Part shown: one piece after another, positions 1 through 11,985 of the stretch
Layout: each line of letters begins with the position of its first letter
Position numbering within the stretch: the stretch's first letter is position 1
Origin: Eurosta solidaginis
Taxonomy: Eukaryota > Arthropoda > Insecta > Diptera > Tephritidae
Direction of reading: 5' to 3'
Assembly: GCF_040869045.1 (NCBI RefSeq)
Contig: NC_090319.1
Span: 281,205,693-281,269,692, forward strand
DNA: 64,000 nucleotides
Position numbers and translations under genes: made by a program
The notes under the pieces: generated by a model
What the model saw: only the letters and a program-made list of their open reading frames with translations
What the model was told of the DNA's origin: nothing
The model's database searches: none

Positions 1-960
1 CCCTAACCGTAGTAGTACTGAAAAGCATTTCACCCACCGCATTCTTAATCCGGCAACTTCTGCATGGAAGACGCTGCAGTGATCAACCAACTCAAACTTG
101 CGGCTTACATTTAGCTCTTGAGAATCAAATGGGGAACAGTTTCCGTTCATCCTCTTTCACAATAGGCATGCTGTGAAGCCCACCATAACCACCGAGGAAT
201 CATTTCCCGTAGCTACAGATCAGTCAAGCGTTCCAACGTTTGCAGATGAAACGACGAAAGACTGAGACATTGCCAAGATCTTTAAATTTGAAAAGAGTTT
301 TAAAATAAAGTTGGGCCACATTTGACAGCTCTAAAGTTGAGGGTGTCCACAGGGACCATACCCTTTCATGCTACAGAAATAGCTTGAAAACTTCCCAGGG
401 CATTAGGGTAGGAATGTTCTATATAAATGGCGCGGCTCTCGAGCATTTTTCGGTAGGATGTATTCGCCATAAGTCTGTGTGCAGAGATAAATCTACAACG
501 TATAAGTATCCACGTTGTAGAGCATCGAGATACCCAGGTGGCTCTAGCGAGATATAAAAATCATTTGTGGTCCTTAATTATATTGAGAAGCTGAATCGCC
601 TAGCAACTAGCAACAACATCAGGCAGGTCTGGTTTCCCTTCAGAGATGGGTGGAGGGCAATTAAAAAGCATATAAACTAGACAGGCAGGCAACAACGTCA
701 GGATCCATGGGACCTGAAGCCCCTATAGCTATTGGCACTCACACAATAATGGACGAACACAATAAGGAAGTGACATATCTGCGAAACCAACAATAGAACC
801 AAAGCACAAGGCTGCGACAGGCAAAGATGTTATCAGTGGGATACAGCAACTAGCGATTAAAGTAAATTTAGAATGCTAATAAAGCGGGCGAATTAAAAAA
901 ATACGAAAAAAGTATTTCGGAAATCATTGTACTGAATTTTGCGCTCACCCTTTGTGTAAA
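1..960. other. No recognisable gene
   Basis: I see no long open frame, RNA gene or known repeat here. The composition is mixed and resembles old transposon or intergenic DNA. Confidence 0.4.
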
Positions 961-962
961 TC

Positions 963-1290
963 CAGGATGTAGGGATGAAGACACTCCCCGAAGGTTTTGG
1001 ATAGTGCTATAATTGCGGATGGTTCTTTGCCGGATATAGATCCGGTATATTTCCGGTCCTTAAGATACTAGCCGCACCATCGCGGGAACGACTTAATGTG
1101 CCCACATTGAACCCGCTAGACCATAATGCCCCCGCGACCTAATTCTATCAAGATTAGGGTCACCGGAGCCTCGCCTGCTTAATACCCGTATGATACATTC
1201 ATATCTGTAGCAGGATTCGTCTCGTCAAAGTGAGGTTAACAATGAGGTTGCGGACGCCGTGAGTTGCGCGTATCGATACTTTGAATCCCG
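963..1290 (-). mobile_element. Decayed 3'-end relic of a LINE (CAACAA-tailed family)
   Basis: This stretch resembles 2293-2705 over several blocks (the ACTCCCCGAAGG, CCGGATA-AGATCCGGTA and CATCGCGGGAACGA motifs). The better copy has a TTGTTGTTGTTGTAGC end, which on the minus strand is the same GCTACAACAACAAC tail that closes the jockey-like LINE at 32107. I infer that both are 3' untranslated ends of related LINEs. No coding sequence remains. Confidence 0.5.
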
Positions 1291-1364
1291 TAAGTGTTGG
1301 CGAAATATGTGGTGGTGGTGGGAGGAAAAGAAAGGCAAGTAACAAAGAAAAAAGTTTAAACCGG

Positions 1365-1640
1365 ACGGTGTGTTATCGATGTTTTTATCGAACAACCTTT
1401 TTTTATCGAAGTATTTAATTGTTATCTCTTCTTATGCGGTTATTGATTTGTTATTAAGGATATATCGATAAGGGATAGAATATCTATGGATTTGCAATCG
1501 GATTGCTACCGCTTTTTGCCGGCGAATAAGGAACATCTTATCGAGTTCTTAACTACTATTTATCTATTCGTTATCGAAGTGTTATCAGTTAGTTACCGCT
1601 AATATTATATTATCCACATATTTTCAACGACTTATCGGTT
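1365..1640. repeat. Degenerate TATCGA-rich repeat block, copy 1
   Basis: The motif TTATCGA and its variants recur every 10-30 bases in a T-rich background. The block starts with a GGTGTGTTATCGATG-like sequence also seen at the start of the block at 8095. Similar blocks lie at 4685-5010 and 8095-8375. A perfect TATCGATA occurs near 1463. Origin and function are unknown. Confidence 0.55.
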
Positions 1641-1687
1641 TGTTTTCATGCATGTGTATTTGAACATTCTACCGTCATGCCTTGTAA

Positions 1688-1862
1688 AATTTGGTTTGAA
1701 GAGAAACTGGCTTCGGCGTTGTTCCATCTTCAGTGTCATTTTTCGTTCGGGAACGATGGCGAAACGCCGTAACCGGTTAGTCTACAAACCAAATTTGACA
1801 AGGGAAATCGTTTTAATATACATAAATTGTCCACCTTGTCGGAAAATCAACAAAATAAAATA
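1688..1862. repeat. Dispersed foldback-like relic, copy 1
   Basis: The ends carry AATTTGGTTTG and its inverse CAAACCAAATT. The right part, read on the minus strand, matches 17693-17760 closely (TTGATTTTCCGACAAGGTGG). The left part matches 17765-17830 (GCGTTGT-CCATC-TCAGTGTC). The two sites therefore share one short dispersed element; its class is not identified. Confidence 0.5.
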
Positions 1863-2292
1863 AATCGGTTTGTTATGAGCGTAGTACGGACGAGTTTTCC
1901 ATTGGTTATAGAGAATTTGCATCGATAAAAAACGTAACCGGTGAGCTATTGCTTTTGTCATTGATGGGTTGTTGGTCTTTTATGAATGATTAATTGCTTC
2001 ACGAAGCATTGGAAAGACCTCGATCGAGATTCCAATCCGATAGATATTCAAATCCGTGTGAGATAAATCAAAAGGAGACAGGAGTGGTATATGATCCATC
2101 AAGCAGGAAAGGCGTAGACAGAAGCACGGAACTGCAAAATTTGCAATGTCAGAGTGAATACTTAATGGTCAGGATGGGCACAGTAACTAGGCATTTCCTT
2201 CTAGCGTCAAATGCTTATTAGTAGACCGTGTCGGTAGCAGCAGCTTTAGAAAGTGCGAGCTGTAGGAAAAAATCGTTAAGTAGGTTCCGTTT

Positions 2293-2705
2293 TTGTTGTT
2301 GTTGTAGCGCTATGGACACTTCCCGAAGACTTTGGGGTGTGTTGCCGATGTTGGTGGTCCTTTTCCGGATTCAGATCCGGTACGTTCCGGTATCAAGCAC
2401 CAAGGTGCCTGCCCGACCATCTCGGGGACGATTTAGTATGACCACATGAAACCTTCTAAGCCATACCGCCCTCACACCCCCTAGAACCATTAGGAACTTG
2501 GGATCGCCAGAGCCTTGGCTGTCAAAGGAACAGGATTCGCCATAGGTAGGTGAGGTTGATAATTGGGTTGGAGAAGCTATATATTGCGCTGGCAACCCAT
2601 TGAAAGGGTGCGCTACAAACTCCCTGGAATCAATTTGGTATTTTAGTCGCCTCTTATGACAGGCATACCTGCCCCGGCTATATTCTAAGCCACCTAACCC
2701 GCTGG
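2293..2705 (-). mobile_element. 3' end of a jockey-like LINE (non-coding)
   Basis: A TTGTTGTTGTTGTAGC end marks the element's 3' tail on the minus strand, the same tail as the LINE ending at 32107. The body is GC-richer than its surroundings and contains the inverted pair CCGGATTCAGATCCGG. The far end reads CTAACCCGCTGGGG. No protein-coding remnant is recognised. Assignment to jockey rests on the shared tail only. Confidence 0.5.
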
Positions 2706-2766
2706 GGTGGAGAAGGTTCCATGTTCGTTTCCTGCGCTACCGAGTCGAAGGCTTTGGTTTCTAGGG

Positions 2767-2975
2767 GCGGCAGATTTGCCAAATCTGGAGGCAGCAATTA
2801 AGATAGGTCCTAGAAAGCTTTTCGTATTTGCCAAGAGGATGGAGTTATATTATAACGTAAGTTTTGATATCTAATTTGGGTTTAATCCGTTTGCTCGGCA
2901 ATCAAATTCTGTTACCACTAGGGACACATTCAGTCTATCTGAGGTTTTGTTCACCGAACAGTTCAACCTACCCTA
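2767..2975 (+). mobile_element. 3' end of a LOA/I-like LINE
   Basis: The sequence from about 2787 matches the reverse complement of the C-terminal codons and 3' UTR of the LINE copies at 22473, 27334 and 31113 (AGGTCCTAGAAAGCTT, TTTGCCAAGAGGA, then a GTTCAACCTA terminus). This copy lies on the plus strand and keeps only the last ~200 bases. Confidence 0.65.
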
Positions 2976-2989
2976 GCTCTTGTAAAAGT

Positions 2990-4130
2990 TAATTGATGAA
3001 TCCGACTAAAGTAATAAATTGAATGGAATTTCCAAAATTTTCTCTCATTACTTTTTACGATAAATCTTCGTACTGAATTGACTATTTCTTATTCGTCTTT
3101 GATTAATAAAATGGGTCATCAAATAAATTTGAAAAGAAATAAATTGTCCTAATACCTGAAAGTGTTAGTATTTATGTTAAAAGAGTTAATCCATTTGTTT
3201 TCGTCACTTTCATTTCGTCTTTATACAGATGACAAGATAGAAATAGTATTAGCAACAACTTTCGTAATCACACTACTTTACACATGTACATACTTACATG
3301 CCTAAATACACAGATATAAAATAACCTTTCAGATATTTTCCAACTCAATAAACCCTGGCGAAAGCTGAAAGATGCTAAACGTGATGGGACGACAAAATGT
3401 CTAGGGAGTAAAATTAAGGTTTAGGTAAAACAGCATGTTTATGTATATAAACTCACACACATGTAAGTGATATTTTATTATGAAGTAACTTCAATGCATT
3501 TCTACTAAGTTTAATATTATTAGAGCACGCAAACTTCAATTGAGTTCATTAAAGAATATTCCTGCCACAAATGCAAGTAGTTGTATAAAAACTGCGAAGT
3601 GAAAAAAACAGATAGTAATCTCACATTTCACTGTAAGCCCAGAAGTACTAAAATAATAAAAAAAAAAATTGATGCTAAAGATCTCTCCAAAAGAAAAATG
3701 CATTCAAGGTAGTAATATCAGCGTTATATTATATTTCATTATAGCATACTTTCAGTAGATTCAATAGGGTAATGAAAAAATACTGCGTGAGTGTGAGTGC
3801 TAGGTTTTCGGGCCTCAAGTTGACTGTAGCTAGTCAAAGTGGGCAGTTATGAAGCTGCCAATATGAAGCACCAAATTCGCAAATATGTTTATGTGAGTGT
3901 GTACTTATATATGTGTCCTTGTTTTAATAGAAAATTGTAACCTATCCATTTCTATACTCAGTAGTGTTATAATAGAGACTCGATGGTATTACGTTCGAGA
4001 TTTAGCGGCATTGCGGAAAAGCGAGAGGGGTGATATAACTGCAACGATAATAATTTCAATTGAGCTTATGTTGTCGTGCTAACAGTGCTTCGCACAATTC
4101 AATGGGCGCGACCACTCACATGTTGTCATC
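2990..4130. other. AT-rich intergenic DNA, no gene seen
   Basis: There are only short shadow frames and simple A/T tracts. No motif, repeat or RNA gene is supported. Confidence 0.4.
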
Positions 4131-4139
4131 AAAGTTTTC

Positions 4140-4600
4140 TAATGGAAGTGTAAAAAACTGGCAGTTTCAACAGGGGCGGACTGCAGTGAGATTGGTTTTA
4201 GAGGCGTAGGTTTCGCATTACAATTGAAAACATGGTTGGTGTCATATGGAGACATATCATTTACGGGACACACATTACGTATATCGGGGTTGATTCTGGA
4301 TAGGTAACAGTTAGTTTAAACCGTAATAGTGTGCAGAACGAAATTGGGCCAGGGTGACTCGTGTCTCCCTTAGTAGTGCGATTCCTTCTTCTGCAAGAGT
4401 AGGATATTGACAACAGGGTTCACTGAGCGCGTCCTGGCAAAGGCGTATACTGGTTCTATGTGGACTTTGCCTAGGGCCTCAAAATGCTTGTATGGATCAA
4501 ACCGCTGTGCTGGCAGGTGTCAGATATCATCATATGAATATGTTCCCTTAAATCTCTTGGAGCCGGGGGTAGATCAAGCAGTTGCAAGAAAAAGAATCTA
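4140..4600 (-). pseudogene. Degenerate C-terminus of a jockey-like LINE ORF2
   Basis: On the minus strand this aligns base by base with the C-terminal part of the 500-codon frame at 32157-33659. Shared blocks include TTTCAACAGGGG, GGTTGATTCTGGATAGGTAA and GTTCACTG-GCG. In the better copy this part ends in a Cys-rich zinc-knuckle-like motif (CPACN...HLFNC). The relic is full of stops and indels, so it is a dead, 5'-truncated insertion. Confidence 0.7.
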
Positions 4601-4684
4601 AACAAAAGTGAAGTAATAAAAAGAAAGAAAAGAATGGAAAGCAAAGTTATCAAAAATTCATCTACTTGCTAAGTCATCTAAAGG

Positions 4685-5010
4685 TATTTTTTTATCGAAA
4701 ATTTATTTGTGATGATATTGGTATGTAATCGAAAAATGATCGATTTAGTATCGAAAAGATATCAATAAACTTATGACACAATATTTACATGTTACCAGAA
4801 AGATTTATTATTGAAAAACTTTAGTGTTTTTTTTATCGAAGTGCTACCTATTTTTTGTCGGCATGCTATCTATTTGTTAACGGAAATTTCGATTTTTTTT
4901 TTTAATATCTATGTAATAGACGTTCTTTCACTTGGCGATACCAAGCGGATAGGAAACCGATAACATTTGGATAGTAAATCGCTATCGATAAATAGCCTAT
5001 AGTAAAACAA
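4685..5010. repeat. Degenerate TATCGA-rich repeat block, copy 2
   Basis: ATCGAAA, TATCGAA and similar words recur in T-rich DNA, with a perfect TATCGATA near 4983. It has the same character as the blocks at 1365 and 8095. Confidence 0.5.
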
Positions 5011-7600
5011 TAACTTGTTGACATATGATGTCACCGCTAAGAATTCGACGAAGCTCTTCTTTAAGAGCGCGAAATAATTGCTTCTGTTTTAGTTTCCTCT
5101 GTTTTGGCTAATTTCAAACCCTGGACGTGCTCTAGTAAACTTAAAAGCATTCGATTTATATACGTACCCTTATATGTCTATCTATCGAACTTCCCGAGTA
5201 CTCGGTACTCTCGCCTTTTTTGCCTATAGGAAAATAGCGTTATTGTAAAGACACGTTGATCCTCAAGTTGAAAACAAAGCTCGACATTAGAGCAGTATTC
5301 TAGTTTTAGGCTTAAGCTCTAATGTATCTCAAGCCTAAATGTTTATTGGGATTTAGCAATGTCACTCATACGACCTGACAAACTACTGCCATGTAATTCC
5401 AGTCGCTATATGAATTCTTTTGAAATATTTCTCCGCCAACCCCGAGCAGTTATGGTATGAAAATCAATAGCCTTACTGAATATTTTCATTCTGCAGCGAT
5501 AGAGTTTGTTGTAAGTTTTTTTATGAATATAATAAAATTTCAAGAACAGGCAAGATCAAAGTACTATTTAAGGTAAGTACTTTTTTTAAAAGATTATAAT
5601 GTCTTTTAATGCCTACGAGTGGGTATATAATACATGGTTACATTCAAACTTCGACTGTCTATGAATATCATATTTGTGTGCATATGAATACATGTCTATA
5701 TGTATGCAGGTCGTACAACGTTACACAGATAACACGACAGGAGCAACAGTCTAACCAGCAACAGCAACAACAACAACAGCAGCAGTGGTGCCCTAAACTT
5801 TAGCGACAATGTCGGCATTTCATATGACAACAACAGCAAAAAAAGTTGACAAGGCAGTCAAGTAGCAGTAGCAGGTGTGCTTTACATATATCTGAGAAGA
5901 GCGTGACTGTATACATATGTATATATGTATATATGTTTGAATGTAGTCTCAACCACTTCTGTCTGACTAAAAAGTTTGACTAGCATAAGCAGATCTTTAC
6001 ATGGGCGAGTGTATGTGTGTGTGCGTAGAAGTTTGTTTGTAGTTTGAGTTCGCAATTGCTCGTGCATAACAAAATAGTGAATGGTGAAATGGTGAAAATT
6101 TGAATTAAAATATTTAATTTCGTTTGCGCTTTTGGTTAACTTTTCGTGATTTTTTTGTATGTTGCCAGTTTCTTGCATTTCTTTGCATCTGGACATAACT
6201 ATATTTTTTATATATTTCAGCACAAATATTTACTTACCTTTTTGGTAGAGTAAGCGCCAATTGGCTAATTTGTTGTTGTTGACACCTGGGTCTAATCAAA
6301 TAACAAGTACGTTTTTTTGTTATATAGCCTACGTTTAGGCGGATTTACATGATCATAGCATTTTATTTGTTTAGTATATTTTTCTTGATCGAGCATAATT
6401 TCTTCATTATTTTTTTGTATTACTATTCAACTCACTAAATTTCACTAAATTATGCACAAGAAAAAGAACTTTAATTTATATTTTCACTCTAGCAAAAACA
6501 CGTTTTATTCACAAAAACTCACACAATACATGTATATATGTTTATGTAAATGTATAAAATTTGCTAACTTACACAGCGCTATATTGCTATATACATATTT
6601 AGACATGCATATGTATGTAAATATTACGCACGCATATACACAATTTTAACACATTCCGCAAACCTGCTCACACAACAACGACACGTTCCTTACTAAATAA
6701 CAAACAATCCAGGCACTGCGCAATCTATTCACATCAAATACAATACCACTTTGGGTGCCGAGTGTCCTACTAAAAAGTCCTCGGTTGCAGTCGCCTGGAT
6801 GAATTGTGTTACAAGCACTCAGATACACATATATATATGTATATATATCCATAGAATGATGTACTCACCTATCCTTTGACATACGGCTTATATACATAAG
6901 TACATACGTACATATAATACAACTGTTGCTCTCGTTTACGCTGATATGCTCTTACGCTCTGTTTTGCATCTAGATATGTACCTCTGTACACACATACATA
7001 TCCATATAAACATTTGCCTCAAAACATATTCACAGGAAACTAATACTGCTACTTTCGTCCCTCTCAAAAAAGGTGAGCAGTGTACTCGTCTGGAATGGAA
7101 TTTAGGAGCACAAAATTATGTTTTTCTGTGAAAATATCTTTGCCCACGGTATGGGGGAATCCTGAATGTAAGCGGAAGATGTAAGTGTAAACGTAAGCAT
7201 AAGTGTAAGTGTTATGTTATATGGGAGAATTTAGGATGTAAATGCAAGCGTATTTTGTGGTGTATTTAGGGTATGGAGTACAGAGAATGTAAGAGTAATG
7301 GTTACTACACTATAGCGTAATGAGGGAACAATTTAAGTGGAAAATTGATATGAGCCTACTTAGGTATAAACAAAAGTGGCTGAGCATATACACAAGTTGT
7401 ATGCATGCATGTGCACAAGAGATATATACACTGCTTTTTTGTTGGACATAAAGAGTCAGAGAGTGTTTACAAAAAAAAATACAAGTGGTTCGGTATTCAG
7501 GTTTAAGTTGAAGATAAGGATAATTATCGAAACGTTGGGCTAAATGGTAGAATAAATCGTATTTTTTTTGCACTTGACCTTAATAGATCAATAAAGCTGA
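5010..7600. other. Intergenic DNA with simple repeats
   Basis: No supported gene. A CAG/CAA microsatellite lies at about 5749-5786, and TATATG-type tracts occur near 5910 and 6830. The frames seen here are short and follow microsatellites. This stretch has no recognisable transposon and could be unique host DNA or an intron. Confidence 0.4.
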
Positions 7601-7624
7601 AACTCTACATATATATAATAAATG

Positions 7625-7915
7625 AATATCGCGAGTTAATATCGAGCTCAAGGCCTAACAATAATTATTTTATCATTATTATTGATATAATATATTATTT
7701 CTTAATTGAAAAAATTTTAAATTAGAATAGAAGAAAGAAAAAATTTAGACAACTGCCAAAACTCGTTGTATAGATCCATTTCGGGAACTGCTAAATTCCT
7801 TCATCGGCAACTTTAGGCGCCGCTGCATACCATATAACTATAAAATATATTATAACAATAATAATGATAAAATAATTATTGTTAGGCCTTGAGCTCGATA
7901 TTAACTCGCGATATT
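7625..7915. mobile_element. Palindromic MITE with ~70-bp terminal inverted repeats
   Basis: The left arm starts AATATCGCGAGTTAATATCG and the right arm is its reverse complement, ending CGATATTAACTCGCGATATT. The arms match almost perfectly for about 70 bases. The 140-base centre has no coding capacity. No clear target duplication is visible. This is the signature of a non-autonomous DNA transposon; the superfamily is not identified. Confidence 0.8.
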
Positions 7916-7974
7916 ACAAATCAGTAGGCCGATATAACAAAAAACTTATAATAAATGAAGTTACGCAAAAAATA

Positions 7975-8094
7975 ATGTTTATTAGATAAAATAAAATTTA
8001 ATTAAATAAAATTAAATTAATTTAACTAATTTAAATATTTTTATTAAATTTAATTATATTAAATTAAATAGAGTTAAATTAAATTAAAATAAAA
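7975..8094. repeat. AAATTAAATTAA low-complexity tract
   Basis: Nearly pure A/T with recurring TTAAATTAAAT words, lying between the MITE and the TATCGA block. Confidence 0.7.
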
Positions 8095-8375
8095 CCGTGT
8101 GTAATCGATGAAGTTTTTTATTTATCGAAATATTATCTGTATTGTATAAATATGTTATCGATTTTCTAACGCTTTTTACCAATTTCTTATCGAAAAGTTA
8201 TCGATTTTTTATCAACAATTTATTTTCGGTAACTTATAAATTTATTATCGGATGTTACCAAGTCGTTATCAGCATGTTAAAGAAAAGTTATCGACTTCGT
8301 TATCAAAAAAATTTATCTATTTGCAACCAATTTGTTATCGGCATTTTATCGACGGACTTCATTGTTCATGATGTG
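8095..8375. repeat. TATCGA-rich repeat block, copy 3
   Basis: This is the best preserved of the three blocks. TTATCGA, TTATCGG or TTATCAA occurs about every 12-20 bases (GTTATCGATTTT, CTTATCGAAAAG, GTTATCGACTTCG). It reads as a degenerate short-unit minisatellite. The open frame across it simply reflects the repeat. Confidence 0.6.
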
Positions 8376-8569
8376 TAAATATCTTATAACTGGAAGATGA
8401 ATGTATAAACAATGATCGAGTTCATATGAACGCAATCAGGCGCCAAGTCAATTTATGAAAAGAACAAGATCAGAAAATCAAGAGGTTAATAAAGCATAAA
8501 GGAAAAGGATAACGAAGAGAAAAATTAAATGTACAGACGTCTAAAGATATTATCATCAACATTAGGCTT

Positions 8570-9600
8570 AAAAGCATAAGCAATTTTGGTTGTAAGACCT
8601 GCACATGATTTTCGACACTTCACAACCCAACGCTTAGGTCCACGCCTTTCCTGCTTGGTCGATCATATGCTAATCTCGCCTTCTCTAAGTATCCTCCTAT
8701 AATATTGAGATGTTTCCGATACAAGCTTCGAGGGATGCGTTCTTTTCAGATAGCTCATCTGGGACCCAATACAGATATATGCCCTATCCTGATTCTTTTC
8801 ACAGAATGCTTGCACTCTAACACACTTTTAAATGTTGTGCTATGCGATATTATTACCTTAATAAAAGATGAAGCGGCTACGGTTTAAGCTACTTTCTTCC
8901 AGTGATTCTACTATTTTGTTTACGGCTACTATTTCTACCTGAAAAGCACTACAGTGATCCGGCAGCCTATAGGATTTATTATTTTTATATCAGCGTTTAC
9001 TCTACGCAGACCCAACTCTTTCCTATAATTTGGAACTATCGGTGTACACCTGTAGCGCCTCATCTACCATTTGGGCACCTTTGGTCCAACCATCTATTGT
9101 AGCTCTAGAAGCCTCTTCGGTGCGCACACGCAGAATTATTAGTGTATTTGTCAAATATTTAATGACGCTATAATACAAAGGTCGTATTTTTTACTGAGCC
9201 GTTGAGGTTATTTTCGGTGCTCCCGTAATGCTAATCTTTGATAGCCTGCATACCCCTAATAATTTTTTTGAAGTAGGATCTTTTTTTGTGTGTCTGTCCA
9301 CCAAACAAGAACTCCATAATATAAGATAGGCTTAGCAAACACAGTAAATTCCCAATCAGAGAGAGAGGGCGAAGGACCCCATGCGCTGCCCAGCAATCTT
9401 TTACATTCATACCGTGCCTTCAAGGCTTTCATCACGCCGAATTGAGCTTCCATGGCAATTTATTGTCTAGAATGATTGATCGATATTTTTTACAGCGTTC
9501 TCCTGCAGGGCTAATCCTCCAAGCTTAGGCCTAGTCCCATTTGGGAGCTTATACCTCTTAGTGAAAAAAACCATATCTCTTTTTATTACTTTTCATTCAA
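8570..9600 (-). pseudogene. Decayed LOA/I-like LINE fragment (RT C-terminus and RNase H)
   Basis: The minus strand resembles the LINE copies at 22473-23770 and 31113-33660. The part at 9256-9453 keeps the thumb motif around WGPSPSLSDWEF and YGVLVWW. The part at 8600-9100 corresponds to RNase H and linker with many stops. The 3' UTR is missing or unrecognisable, and the 5' side breaks off near 9600 in the RT. Confidence 0.7.
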
Positions 9601-9686
9601 TTTTGGGGCTTGGTATTATATAAAGAAAATTTTAGTTATTCGCTATTTACAGGGGAACGTATAAATGTTTTAACACACTTATATTA

Positions 9687-10055
9687 AAATAAATAAATAA
9701 ATGTAAGGCGCGATAACCTCCGAAGAGATCTAAGGCCGAGCTTCTCTTCCAATTTGCGTCGTGCTCCTCTTGATTTTTCCCTACAAATTGGCCGGACGGG
9801 ACCTACATGTTTTTATGCCGACTCCGAACGGCATCTGCAAGGCAGGTGAGTTTTCACTGAGAGCTTTTCATGGCAGAAATACAATCGGAGCGCTTGCCAG
9901 ACACTGCCGAGGGGCGACCCCGCTTAGAAAAATTTTCTTCTAATTGAAAAATTTTATTTCTAAAATTTTGATGTTGCTTTGCCCGGGAGTTGAACCCAGG
10001 GCATACGGTGTGATAGGCGGAGCACGCTACCATCACACCACGGTGGCCGCCGTTT
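9687..10055 (-). mobile_element. tRNA-derived SINE, full length, minus strand
   Basis: The tRNA-like head lies at the right end. Read on the minus strand it has a GGCGGCCACCGTGGTGTGATGG A-box region and a degraded GGGTTCAACTCC B box. The tail at the left is AAATAAATAAATAAATG. A 10-bp target duplication ACTTATATTA flanks it (9677-9686 and 10056-10065). A promoter for RNA polymerase III is implied by the two boxes. The body matches the copies at 26873 and 46637. Confidence 0.85.
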
Positions 10056-10065
10056 ACTTATATTA

Positions 10066-11259
10066 GCTTCACTTAATATATATGCTTGCTTGTAACTCTC
10101 TAGACTAGGCGCGCAAAGGAGAGGTAGACCCATCTAGCGGCAATTAGTGAAGACTCGCGGCAGTGATTAAATGACGAGTTGTGCTTAATAACAGAGATAC
10201 GAACCTCTGTGCTACGGTCATATCAACATCAAATATCCAAGTGGATTGTAGATACTCAAAGGGCACCATATTTGCGTGTTTTTTTAGTTTTTTTTAAACT
10301 AAATTTTTTATTATTTTTTTTTACTTGCTTTTTCGTTTTGTGCACTTTTGGTACCTTTTATGTGATCTTTGGGATGTGATGCTTTTGATGTGATTCGTTT
10401 GATGTGAAACTTTTCATACAATATTTCTGTTGTTGTTTTCAGGCCTATTTGAAGTCGTGCTACAATTTGAAAAACAATCTTAAATGATCGCAGCTAAGTA
10501 TATGAATTCCGCAAAAGTAAGCAAAAAAAAAAACAATCTATAGGCCAATAACTATGCCATATTGGCATTCTTCTTTTTTAGCTTAGCCACCTCATAAGCC
10601 CCACAAATTTGTGAATTGCTGTGTATTCATCAAGTTGTTGGAAACTGTTGCTTCACAAGCCGAAAGTCAGCTTAGCACAATCGATTTTTATATACTAAAA
10701 GTAAGCCCTGGCGAATTTGGAATGAGAGGAGGTGGTTGGTAAGTAAGAGAGATAGAGAGAGAGGGAGGGATATAAGTTAGGTGCTATTTCGCGCTCTCTT
10801 CAAATATTTTTTAATAAAAAAGTTTTCTTTAGTACGAGTTCTTTTCTGAGCGGGACAATTTTCTATGCAACGCTCCAACAAATACATACTCCCAACCCAA
10901 CCAAAGGAGTATACAAACTTAGTTATGTATATACATTCATAAATACATACATACTCATAGACACATATATATATATATATAATTACTTACTTAAATACTA
11001 CAAACACCCATATAATCACCTCGTGGTGTTGTTGAGCTTTTACTCCAAACGCTTTGTAGCGCGTAGGTGTTTGTTTATGATTTGATATTTTGCCGCTTTA
11101 CGCTGATTACAGTTGATTGTTTACATCTCGTGATAAAATGTACGCACATAAGTGTGTTTGTATTTACACAAATTGCCTACATTTAAAAATTATGTGTTTT
11201 TAACCTAAATGGAACTCAGGCAAAAGTTTTAAGTATATATGTATGCATATATGCATACT
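10066..11259. other. Intergenic DNA, simple repeats only
   Basis: No gene is seen. A GA-rich tract lies near 10746-10770 and an AT dinucleotide tract near 10963-10981. Confidence 0.4.
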
Positions 11260-11264
11260 AAACA

Positions 11265-11442
11265 GGCGACCACCGTGGTGTGATGGTTGCGTGCTCCTCC
11301 TACCATACAGTATGCCCTGGGTTCACACCCCGTTCGGCCAATTTGTAGGGGAAATCAAGAGGAGCACGACGCAAATTGGAAGAGAGGCTCGGCCTCAGAT
11401 CTCTTCGGAGGTTATCGCGCCTTTCATTTATTTATTTATTTT
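11265..11442 (+). mobile_element. Internally deleted SINE, plus strand
   Basis: The tRNA-like head (ACCGTGGTGTGATGG, GGGTTCACACCCC) is joined directly to the distal body (GGCCAATTTGTAGG). About 200 bases present in the full copies are missing. The tail is ATTTATTTATTTATTTT. The target duplication AAACAGG is at 11260-11266 and 11443-11449. The deletion junction lies at a CCCG found at both ends of the missing piece in full copies. Confidence 0.8.
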
Positions 11443-11887
11443 AAACAGGATAATGTTGCATGGAAAACTGGATGAATAAGAACTTATTTATTTCTTTAGT
11501 CTCGCTAAGAAAATAATCACGTGATGTGTTGCTTCATGCTTTTGGTCGCTTCTTTAGCGCCATGGCGTATACGTAACATGAAATTTGGGCTATTCATCTT
11601 TCTGGAGTTTACATATGTATGTATGTATGGGTATATATGTGATTAAATATTTAAATTTGTGAAGTATTTTTCAAAAGGTAATAAAATTTTCTGCATTTTT
11701 ATCATAATTTCATTTTCTTACGAAACTAAGGCAAGTGAAATTCTGAAGCCTGGCTGTGCATCTTGATTTGTAAAATATATAATCTATCTGGTTTGCAATG
11801 GCTTGTCTCTTTAGACACCATAGGTTGTATCACGAATATAAAAAACCAGAAATGCTTTGTGAAGTACAACAATAAGGCGTGCGCACC

Positions 11888-11985
11888 AAGTTCTGACCGC
11901 CAAAGAGATTGAGGATGCCATCGGTCATGCTAAATCATCCAAAGTAGTGGGCCCAGACGGCATAGCCATGCCAATGCTTAAAAGC
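11888..11985 (+). pseudogene. Short fragment of a jockey-like LINE, pre-RT region
   Basis: The frame reads TAKEIEDAI..., [12 protein letters not shown], the conserved stretch just before the fingers of jockey-type reverse transcriptases. A similar stretch is at 47640-47740 on the minus strand. At about 11986 the frame continues without a stop into Gypsy pol, so it is a breakpoint fusion, not a natural protein. Confidence 0.65.

Noticed and set aside
5609..5803. Frame with poly-Gln
   Set aside because: It arises from a CAG/CAA microsatellite; no conserved domain or gene context.
5882..6223. 113-codon frame
   Set aside because: Composition is that of AT-rich intergenic DNA and no motif is recognisable.
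9687..10055. Protein-coding frames in the SINE (9761-9943, 9854-10036)
   Set aside because: They are frames across the SINE on both strands, repeated at other SINE copies.
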